A DNA stretch of 6,105 bases. Origin: G020354645 sp050053515 (GTDB taxonomy: Bacteria > Desulfobacterota > Desulfobacteria > Desulfobacterales > G020354645). Below, piece after piece: positions 1-6,105 of this stretch (the first letter of the stretch is position 1; each line of letters starts with the position of its first letter). The stretch lies in assembly GCA_050053515.1 (NCBI GenBank), contig JASFTQ010000298.1, forward strand, positions 1 through 6,105, given 5' to 3'. The notes under the pieces are model-generated. The model was given only the letters and a program-made list of their open reading frames with translations, was not told the origin of the DNA and searched no databases. The position numbers were made by a program, and so were the translations under genes.

Positions 1-1135
1 TGGTTTCCGAATAAAATTCTTTTATTTTTTCCACCACATAAGCCTGTTGGTGGTCTGTCAATTCGGGATATATGGGAAGGGCCAGGGTGTGGGTTGCGGC
101 TTTTTCGGAAACCGGGCAATCGCCCTTAGCGTAGTTCAAATGGGCAAAGCATTGCTGAAGATGCAGCGGGACGGGGTAGTAAACTTCGGTACCGATGCCC
201 TCTTGTTGCAGAAACTGGCGCAGCTCGTCTCTTTTTTCCGGTACCTGAATCACAAACTGATTATATATATGCCGGTTTTCCCCTTCCACCGGCAGCTGAA
301 CCCCTTCCAGGCCGTATTCGGCGAACAGGGTCCGGTACCTTGCGGCGTTTTCCTGTCGGCCCCGGCTCCAGCGGTCCAGATATTTTAGTTTAACGCAGAC
401 AACGGCGGCCTGAAGCGCATCCAGCCGGAAATTCCCGCCGATAATCTTGTGATAATACTTCGGACGAGAACCATGTACCCGCAGTATTTTCAATTTTTCA
501 TATAAATCTTCAGAGCCGGTGGTAACCATACCGGCGTCTCCAAAAGCTCCCAGGTTTTTAGACGGAAAAAAAGAAAAACAGCCCAAATCCCCGATGGCGC
601 CTGCCCGTTTTCGGTTGTACTCCGATCCGATCGCCTGGGCAGCATCTTCGATAACCAAAAGATTGTATTTTTGTGCAGTTTGTAAAATCGGCGTCATCTC
701 AGCACACTGCCCGTAAAGATGAACCGGTATGATCGCCTTCACCCGGGCACGCTGTTCTTCATTCATGGCCGTCAAGGTGTCCTGGATAGACTGGGGAGAA
801 ATATTGTAAGTCCGGGGATCGATATCAACAAATACGGGTACGGCACCGGTTCGGGCAATGGATCCTGCCGTTGCGAAAAAAGTATATGGCGACGTAATCA
901 CCCGATCCCGGGGTCCGATATCCGTTGCCAGCAATGAAATCAGAAGGGCATCGGTTCCCGAGGAAACGCCAAGGGCATATTTGGCGGCGCAATATTCGGC
1001 AATTTCCTTTTCAAGAGCTTCCACCCGCGGGCCGAGTATAAAATACTGGCTTTCATAAACTTCTTCGGTAACTTTAAGAATCTCCTCACGTATCGTTTGG
1101 TACTGGGCTTTCAGATCAAGCAACGGAACTTTCAT
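1..1135 (-). CDS. DegT/DnrJ/EryC1/StrS-family sugar aminotransferase (3' end cut by window edge)
   Basis: This is a PLP-dependent aminotransferase of the family that aminates nucleotide-linked keto-sugars for surface polysaccharides, acting in the cytoplasm. The frame is open from the ATG at 1133-1135 to base 1, giving 378 residues with no stop. Family members are about 360-400 residues, so only a short C-terminal piece is missing. It starts MKVPLLDLKAQY, the usual family opening. Visible motifs are SGTDA at 59-63 (cofactor phosphate region), PYTFFATA at 83-90, DIDPRTYN at 104-111, PVHLYGQCA at 137-145, IEDAAQ at 162-167 with Asp164 for the PLP ring nitrogen, FFPSKNLGAFGD at 189-200 with Lys193 as the Schiff-base lysine, FRLDALQAA at 236-244, and YYPVPLHLQ at 319-327. 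The DIDPRTYN and LYGQCA stretches recall WbpE-like enzymes that act on UDP-3-keto-N-acetylglucosaminuronate. A dTDP-3-keto-6-deoxyhexose enzyme (FdtB/QdtB type) is also possible. The family is certain; the substrate cannot be fixed from the sequence. It lies 74 bp downstream of the guanylyltransferase gene on the same strand. Confidence 0.95.
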   Translation of the reverse strand, partial: MKVPLLDLKAQYQTIREEILKVTEEVYESQYFILGPRVEALEKEIAEYCAAKYALGVSSGTDALLISLLATDIGPRDRVITSPYTFFATAGSIARTGAVPVFVDIDPRTYNISPQSIQDTLTAMNEEQRARVKAIIPVHLYGQCAEMTPILQTAQKYNLLVIEDAAQAIGSEYNRKRAGAIGDLGCFSFFPSKNLGAFGDAGMVTTGSEDLYEKLKILRVHGSRPKYYHKIIGGNFRLDALQAAVVCVKLKYLDRWSRGRQENAARYRTLFAEYGLEGVQLPVEGENRHIYNQFVIQVPEKRDELRQFLQQEGIGTEVYYPVPLHLQQCFAHLNYAKGDCPVSEKAATHTLALPIYPELTDHQQAYVVEKIKEFYSET

Positions 1136-1148
1136 AGCGAAAAAAATA

Positions 1149-1157
1149 TCCTTTCCT
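1149..1157 (-). promoter_or_regulatory. Ribosome binding site of the aminotransferase gene
   Basis: Read on the minus strand, the sequence is AGGAAAGGA, followed by a T-rich stretch and then the ATG at 1135. The nearer GGA lies 13 nt from the start codon, slightly longer than ideal. It is the only purine-rich Shine-Dalgarno-like stretch in the gap, and it agrees with the start chosen from protein similarity. Confidence 0.55.
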
Positions 1158-1173
1158 AAGTATTACCTAAACT

Positions 1174-1202
1174 TGTATAAACTCGAGAGCGTTCGTTCGC
1201 AA
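1174..1202 (-). promoter_or_regulatory. Possible weak sigma-70-type promoter ahead of the aminotransferase gene
   Basis: On the minus strand, TTGCGA (1197-1202) and TATACA (1174-1179) are separated by exactly 17 nt. Each matches four of six consensus bases. The pair sits in the only intergenic gap of the window, 74 bp long, between the guanylyltransferase stop and the aminotransferase start. Matches this weak occur often by chance, and read-through from upstream is equally plausible. No terminator-like hairpin with a T-run was found in the gap. Confidence 0.2.
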
Positions 1203-1209
1203 ACCAATC

Positions 1210-2610
1210 TCAAACACCCACATTCACTTCAATCATACACAGGGGGGCTTCCCCGGGGTTATGGACCTCCAGCATATCACCGGCGGTCAAGACAATGGTG
1301 TCTCCTTGTTTTAATTTTCTTTTGGCCGTCGCTGATTTGATTTTGCCGACACCGCTGATGACACTCAGATGTTTCGATTTCAGCCCTGCCTGCGTCAATT
1401 CGGCTCGCAACCCGGCGTATATGATTATTTTGCTGATCGTGTAATCATTTTCTTGCTCGAGTACGGTAACATTGCCCCAGGAATGATACGACGTCAGGTG
1501 CTGTTTATACTCCCAACGGCCTCTGGCCTGAAGGTTTTCGACGATCGACTTGACATCCCGGCTGTTGTCAAGATCTGAAACAAAAACGGCATCCGGCGTT
1601 TCGACAACCACCATGTTTTTGATACAATTGGTGGCAATCAATCGATCACGGCCCAGTAAAAAGCAGTGTTCGGTATTTCTGGCGATGACGTCGCCGTCGA
1701 TAACATTGTTGTAATCGCCTTTGGGCAGAAACTCGTAAAGCGACTTCCACGAACCGATGTCACTCCAGCCGAAATCCGACGGCAGCACAACTCCCCTGTG
1801 CGTCTGCTCCATGATGGCATAATCAAAGGAAATATCAGGAAGTTGCTCATATTCCGCCATCGTCACACCATCTTTTTTTAGGACCATCTTCTCCATGCGT
1901 TCAAGGATTTCAGGTTGATGGCGTTTGAATTCATCCAGGATAACCGTTGCACTGAAAGCAAACATCCCGCTGTTCCAGAAAAAATTTCCGGCCGCAATAT
2001 AATCTTTGGCGGTTTGCAGGTCAGGTTTTTCAACAAACCGCTTTATCTTCAGGGCCCCTTCAGCCGCTCCTTCGAAGCCCTCTATATATCCATAACCTGT
2101 TTCTGGATAATGGGGCCTGATCCCGAAGGTTACGATATTGCCGCGTTCGGCCAGACGAATGGCTGATTGCAAATTTGCCTGAAATCCCGCCAGGTCCTTA
2201 ATGACATGATCTGCCGGGAAAATGCACAAAATTGCATCTTTTGCTTTTTTGATCACATCGAATACCGAAAGTAATATAGCCGGTGCGGTATTGCGGCCGC
2301 AAGGCTCGCTGATGATCTTTCCTTTCGAAGCGATACCAATCTCGTCTATATGTCTGGCGGTTTCATGAACATGGGCGTCACCGCACACGATCCGGATATT
2401 TTCCGCGTCCAGCAAAGTTATCAATCGTTTTATGGTCATCTGCACCAGCGAATCGGCCCCGATAAATTTGACCAGCTGCTTGGGGTAACGCTGCCTTGAC
2501 ACCGGCCATAATCGAGTTCCGGTGCCGCCGGCCAATAGGATCGGAAATACCTTTCCGAGCAAGCTTTTAACGTTATGCCTGATCTTATCTGTGGTTTCTT
2601 CTGGGGCCAT
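1210..2610 (-). CDS. manC: Mannose-1-phosphate guanylyltransferase with degenerate phosphomannose-isomerase-type cupin domain
   Basis: This enzyme forms GDP-mannose from mannose-1-phosphate and GTP in the cytoplasm, feeding polysaccharide synthesis. The 466 residues match the usual 460-480 of two-domain ManC/AlgA/CpsB proteins. The N-terminal nucleotidyltransferase domain (about 21-300) is complete: LLAGGTGTRLWPVSR at 25-39 with PKQ at 43-45, EPCGRNTAPAI at 102-112, FPADHVI at 131-137, PETGYGYIE at 169-177, FVEKP at 192-196, FWNSGMF at 211-217 and GWSDIGSW at 281-288. A linker leads to a C-terminal cupin (about 376-466) starting HSWG, where the family has RPWG. In that cupin the expected QMHHHRAEH cluster reads TQAGLKSKH (406-414), and the later His of the TWH motif is Leu447. 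Isomerase activity is therefore doubtful. An in-frame TAA lies directly upstream of the ATG, so this is the most upstream start; no clear Shine-Dalgarno precedes it. About 16-20 residues precede the region where typical family members begin. A TTG at codon 17 (2560-2562) is a weaker alternative start. The gene overlaps the end of dnaE by 26 bp. Confidence 0.93.
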   Translation of the reverse strand: MAPEETTDKIRHNVKSLLGKVFPILLAGGTGTRLWPVSRQRYPKQLVKFIGADSLVQMTIKRLITLLDAENIRIVCGDAHVHETARHIDEIGIASKGKIISEPCGRNTAPAILLSVFDVIKKAKDAILCIFPADHVIKDLAGFQANLQSAIRLAERGNIVTFGIRPHYPETGYGYIEGFEGAAEGALKIKRFVEKPDLQTAKDYIAAGNFFWNSGMFAFSATVILDEFKRHQPEILERMEKMVLKKDGVTMAEYEQLPDISFDYAIMEQTHRGVVLPSDFGWSDIGSWKSLYEFLPKGDYNNVIDGDVIARNTEHCFLLGRDRLIATNCIKNMVVVETPDAVFVSDLDNSRDVKSIVENLQARGRWEYKQHLTSYHSWGNVTVLEQENDYTISKIIIYAGLRAELTQAGLKSKHLSVISGVGKIKSATAKRKLKQGDTIVLTAGDMLEVHNPGEAPLCMIEVNVGV

Positions 2611-5600
2611 TTAAATTCGCTGCAGTACCGGCCGGACTGCAAACCGTATCTACCGCCCTGTAACCGAGAAAGTCATTGACTTCACGCGTCAAGGCGGTAC
2701 CGGCCTTTAACTTCATCGCATCAGGTAAAGCGATGATGGTTTCGGTGTTTTGCTGATCCCGCAGATGCACAAAAACCCGACACGATCCCGGGTGCCGTTT
2801 TATAATTTCCAGCAATGCCATCAGGGTGCTTTTATCCGTGCGGGTTACTTCCAGCCTGAAATGAATGCTCGCGGCCCACGTTTCTTCGGCCATTGCCATG
2901 GGCACAACCGAGTCGGCCAATATTTTTATCGCCTGTTCGTCCCTTTGGACTCTTCCCTCGATGAGAACGGGATTATCTTCAAAAAGCTGACCATTCACCG
3001 AAGCGTACACCGAAGAAAAAACAGTGGCTTCCACCGAGCCATGCATGTCCTCGACGGTTACAAAGGCCATCTGATCGCCTCTTTTGGTTCTTATGGTTTT
3101 GGTGCTGCTGATGATGCCACCGATTCTGACAACCCCCCGGTCTTCGATATCGTTGATGGTAATGGCATTTGCATTGGTAAACTTTTCCAAAATGTCCTCA
3201 TAGCGTTTCAAGGGATGACCGCTGATGTAAAAACCAAGGGCTTCTTTCTCAAACGACAGCAGCTGTTTTTCATCCCACTCCTGAAGATTCGGCAGGGCCG
3301 GAGCATTAATCCCGGGTTTACTCTCGCCGCCATCAAAAAGTCCGATCTGTGGATCGTTTTTCTCTTTCTGGACCCGCTGCCCGTAATCAATGGCATCTTC
3401 AAGGGCTGCCAACATCTGGGAACGCTTGGCCCCCAAATTGTCAAAGGCACCACATTTAATGAGACTTTCGATGACGCGCTTGTTCACTCTCCTAAAATCC
3501 ACCCGTTCGCAGAAGTCGTACAGTGACAAAAACTTATCTGCTCCCCGGGCCGCGACGATTGTTTCAATGGCACCTTCACCGACGTTTTTGACGGCCGCCA
3601 GGCCGAATCTTATTTGTGAACCCGAGACCGTAAATTCTTTGAAGCTCTCGTTTATACTCGGCGGCAGAATGGTTATGTCGTGGCTGCGGCATTCAGCAAT
3701 ATACTTCACGACGCTGTCGGTGGAGTTCATTTCGCTGGTCAGCAGTGCAGCGATGAATTCAACCGGGAAATGGGCTTTAAGATAAGCGGTTTGATAAGCG
3801 ATGAGGGCATAAGCGGCACTGTGTGACTTGTTAAAACCGTATCCGCCGAACTTCTCCATAAGGTCAAATATCTTTTTGGCCTTCTTGGGGGATACATGGT
3901 TCTCACTGGCGCCGCTTAAAAAACGCACCCGGTGTTTGGCCATAATGGCCGGAATCTTTTTGCCCATTGCTTTGCGAAGATCATCGGCTTCAGCCATGGT
4001 ATAATTTGCCAAATCGCCGGCAATTTTCATCACTTGCTCCTGATAGACAATGACACCATGGGTCTCCTTTAAAATGGGTTCGAGATCGGGGATAAGATAT
4101 TCCACCTTCTTGTGACCATGCTTTCTGGCCACATAATCATCGATCATCCCGCTTTCCATCGGACCGGGACGGTAAAGGGCAACCAGTGCAATAATGTCGT
4201 CAAAACGTCCCGGTCTCAGCCTGACGAGCAGATCTTTCATCCCGGAGCTTTCGAGTTGGAAAACGCCGGTGGTGTCGCCTGCCGACAGCAGACGATAGGT
4301 CTTGCTGTCGTCCATATCGAGGTTATTGATATCGGGGGGTGTTTGCCCCTGTTGTTTGATGATTTCGAGGGTGTTGGCAATCACCGTAAGGTTGCGAAGA
4401 CCTAAAAAGTCAAATTTTATCAGACCGATTTTTTCGACGGCGTTCATATCGAACTGGGTAACCACCTCACCCCTTTTGCCGCGATACAGCGGCAAATATT
4501 CCATCAGAGGCTTGTCTGCGATGACGACCCCGGCAGCATGGGTGGAAGCATGGCGCGGCAGGCCCTCCAGTACCCGGCAAATCTTTAACAGATCGGCAAC
4601 TTCCGGTTTCTGCTCGGCCAGCTCCATGAGCCTGGGTTCGCGTTTGAGTGCATCCTCCAGGCTTATATTCAAAACGTCGGGAACCATCTTTGCAATGGCA
4701 TCTACTTCTCGCAAAGGAATGTCAAGGGCCCGCCCAACATCGCGAATGACAGCGCGGGTTTTAAGCTTTCCGTAGGTAATGATCTGGGCCACATAATCGC
4801 CGCCGCCATATTTGCCGGCAACATACTTAAAAACATCCTCCCGGCCGTTCATGCAAAAATCCACGTCAATATCCGGCATGCTTTTACGGGCGGGATTTAA
4901 GAAACGCTCAAAGATCAGCCCATGCTCTATGGGATCCAAATCGGTGATACCCAACGCAAAGGCCACGATACTGCCGGCCGCCGACCCTCTGCCCGGGCCC
5001 ACCGGTATATTGTTATCTTTGGCATAGCGGATGAAATCAGCCACGATCAGAAAGTATCCCTGAAATTCCATTTTTTTGATGACGGAAACTTCATAGGCCA
5101 GGCGGTCTCTGTAAATTTTTTCATCCAGCGCCGGATTCTTTGCTTTGACCCTTTTGAGTATGCGCTCAAAGCCTTCGCGAACTCTTTGCTCAAATAAATC
5201 TTCCTCTGTGCGATCCTCAGCGGCATCGAATTTGGGAAAGTGATAGGAATTGAAGTCAAATTCCAGCTCGCACCTTTTGGCAATCTCCACGGTATTTTCC
5301 AAAGCCCCGGGGTAACTCTGGAAAGAGGCGTACATTTCTGCCTTGGGTTTAAAATAGAGCTGATCGGTCCTGAACTTTAACCGCTGATCGTCATGAACAG
5401 TTTTGCCGGTTTGGATGCACAAAAGAACATCATGGGCGCGGACATCATCTTTACCAAGGTAATGACAATCGTTGCTGGCAACCAGCGGTATGGACAGCCG
5501 TCGGCTCATATCCAGCAACGTGCGGTTCACTTTTTCCTGGATATCGATGCCATTGTTTTGAACCTCGAGAAAAAATTGGCCTTCCCCGAAAATATCGAGA

Positions 5601-6105
5601 TATCGCTGGGCCGCCTCATCCGCTTCCTTGAACTTGTTTCTTCTTATCAAGGTAGGAATTTCACCATGAAGACAGGCACTCAGGGCAATGAGGCCCTTGT
5701 GGTATTCCTTGAGCAACTGCTTGTCGATCCGCGGCTTGTAATAAAATCCCTCCAGTTGGGCAATGGAAACCAACCGGCACAGGTTTCGATAACCTTCTTG
5801 ATTTTCGGCCAAGAGCAATAAATGCGTAAGTCCTTTATGATCGAGGGGGGTTTTATCCGTCAACTGCCGGGGGGCAATGTAGCACTCACAGCCGACTATC
5901 GGTTTAATGCCGGCGGTTTTGGCTTTTTGGTAAAAGTCAATCACGCCGAACATAGCGCCATGATCCGTAATGGCTACGGCGTGCATGCCAAAATCAGTGA
6001 CCCGTGTCAAGAGATCGTCGATTCTGATGGCGCCATCCAGTAGACTATACTGGGTATGGACGTGCAGGTGAACGAAGTCGGGAATGTCGGCGGTCTCTGT
6101 ATCCA
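2585..6105 (-). CDS. dnaE: DNA polymerase III alpha subunit, DnaE1 type (start codon split by the right edge)
   Basis: This is the catalytic subunit of the replicative polymerase. The frame stays open to the right edge, where the last bases read (N)TG GAT ACA; the probable start is one base beyond the window. That gives 1173 residues (E. coli DnaE has 1160). Positions below use this numbering. The PHP domain comes first (about 10-280), with HLHVHTQYSLLDG at 13-25, ITDHG at 46-50, GCECY at 72-76, ACLHGE at 144-149 and SNDCHY at 211-216. The polymerase core has PVGPGRGSAAGS (368-379), PDIDVDF (411-417) with catalytic Asp414 and Asp416, and KFDFLGLR (564-571) with the third catalytic Asp566. GYGFNKSHSAAYAL (755-768) lies in the fingers. 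GEGAIETI (843-850) fits the helix-hairpin-helix. QIGLF at 920-924 is the clamp-binding motif. An OB fold follows at about 993-1070, then a C-terminal domain likely to bind tau. The clamp motif and full C-terminal region argue against the shorter DnaE2/ImuC type. No intein or frameshift is seen. The gene ends with TAA at 2585-2587, inside the next gene. Confidence 0.97.
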   Translation of the reverse strand, partial: DTETADIPDFVHLHVHTQYSLLDGAIRIDDLLTRVTDFGMHAVAITDHGAMFGVIDFYQKAKTAGIKPIVGCECYIAPRQLTDKTPLDHKGLTHLLLLAENQEGYRNLCRLVSIAQLEGFYYKPRIDKQLLKEYHKGLIALSACLHGEIPTLIRRNKFKEADEAAQRYLDIFGEGQFFLEVQNNGIDIQEKVNRTLLDMSRRLSIPLVASNDCHYLGKDDVRAHDVLLCIQTGKTVHDDQRLKFRTDQLYFKPKAEMYASFQSYPGALENTVEIAKRCELEFDFNSYHFPKFDAAEDRTEEDLFEQRVREGFERILKRVKAKNPALDEKIYRDRLAYEVSVIKKMEFQGYFLIVADFIRYAKDNNIPVGPGRGSAAGSIVAFALGITDLDPIEHGLIFERFLNPARKSMPDIDVDFCMNGREDVFKYVAGKYGGGDYVAQIITYGKLKTRAVIRDVGRALDIPLREVDAIAKMVPDVLNISLEDALKREPRLMELAEQKPEVADLLKICRVLEGLPRHASTHAAGVVIADKPLMEYLPLYRGKRGEVVTQFDMNAVEKIGLIKFDFLGLRNLTVIANTLEIIKQQGQTPPDINNLDMDDSKTYRLLSAGDTTGVFQLESSGMKDLLVRLRPGRFDDIIALVALYRPGPMESGMIDDYVARKHGHKKVEYLIPDLEPILKETHGVIVYQEQVMKIAGDLANYTMAEADDLRKAMGKKIPAIMAKHRVRFLSGASENHVSPKKAKKIFDLMEKFGGYGFNKSHSAAYALIAYQTAYLKAHFPVEFIAALLTSEMNSTDSVVKYIAECRSHDITILPPSINESFKEFTVSGSQIRFGLAAVKNVGEGAIETIVAARGADKFLSLYDFCERVDFRRVNKRVIESLIKCGAFDNLGAKRSQMLAALEDAIDYGQRVQKEKNDPQIGLFDGGESKPGINAPALPNLQEWDEKQLLSFEKEALGFYISGHPLKRYEDILEKFTNANAITINDIEDRGVVRIGGIISSTKTIRTKRGDQMAFVTVEDMHGSVEATVFSSVYASVNGQLFEDNPVLIEGRVQRDEQAIKILADSVVPMAMAEETWAASIHFRLEVTRTDKSTLMALLEIIKRHPGSCRVFVHLRDQQNTETIIALPDAMKLKAGTALTREVNDFLGYRAVDTVCSPAGTAANLNGPRRNHR
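3335..3349 (-). other. Sliding-clamp binding motif QIGLF within dnaE
   Basis: These codons encode Gln-Ile-Gly-Leu-Phe, matching the QL(S/D)LF-type pentapeptide by which alpha subunits bind the beta clamp. It lies between the helix-hairpin-helix and OB-fold regions, the same place as the QADMF motif of E. coli DnaE. It is followed by an acidic, glycine-rich linker, as expected for an exposed loop. Confidence 0.8.

Noticed and set aside
47..388. A 113-codon open frame on the plus strand at the left edge
   Set aside because: It is antisense to the aminotransferase C-terminal half, where the minus-strand frame carries family motifs such as YYPVPLHLQ. The plus-strand product resembles nothing.
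1190..1203. The GCGTTCGTTCGC stretch in the intergenic gap, considered as an operator or terminator stem
   Set aside because: Only three base pairs can form at the ends, and the rest is a short tandem GTTC. No T-run follows on the transcribed strand at a suitable distance.
2750..3526. A 258-codon open frame on the plus strand
   Set aside because: It lies wholly antisense to the dnaE C-terminal region, which encodes recognisable clamp-binding and OB-fold parts. Its translation shows no recognisable domain and no convincing ribosome binding site.
4302..4775. A 157-codon plus-strand open frame, and others at 3390-3785 and 5393-5821
   Set aside because: All are antisense shadows of dnaE. Their compositions, rich in Ser, Arg and Thr or otherwise unstructured, are typical of antisense translation.
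2585..6105. Possible intein or split-gene arrangement in dnaE, a common intein site
   Set aside because: The protein is about 1173 residues, the normal length, and the catalytic motif regions are continuous without an inserted block.

Overview
The window holds three protein-coding genes, all on the minus strand and packed head to tail. In transcription order they are the replicative DNA polymerase III alpha subunit (dnaE, 2585-6105), a mannose-1-phosphate guanylyltransferase with a C-terminal cupin domain (manC-type, 1210-2610), and a DegT/DnrJ/EryC1/StrS-family sugar aminotransferase (1-1135). The last gene is cut by the left edge close to its 3' end. The first lacks only the first base of its probable start codon at the right edge. 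No RNA gene, mobile element, CRISPR array, long repeat or convincing terminator was seen. All long plus-strand open frames are antisense shadows of these three genes.

Organism: a Gram-negative bacterium of middling GC content. The DnaE protein resembles the DnaE1 type with an intact-looking PHP domain, and its general style suggests a deltaproteobacterium (Desulfobacterota, possibly Desulfobacterales). This is an impression from reading the proteins, not a search result.

Layout: dnaE and the guanylyltransferase gene overlap by 26 bp in different frames, so translation is probably coupled. A 74-bp gap then precedes the aminotransferase gene. That gap holds a purine-rich ribosome binding site and a weak promoter-like pair. 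The guanylyltransferase makes GDP-mannose. The aminotransferase would put an amino group on a nucleotide-linked keto-sugar. Together they look like the start of a surface-polysaccharide (O-antigen, capsule or exopolysaccharide) gene set placed directly behind a core replication gene.

The most notable point is in the guanylyltransferase. Its C-terminal cupin domain, which in bifunctional ManC/AlgA proteins isomerises mannose-6-phosphate, lacks the usual metal-ligand cluster, although the fold-defining residues around it remain. This protein is therefore probably a guanylyltransferase only. I saw no clearly undescribed system here; the window is mostly ordinary chromosome.
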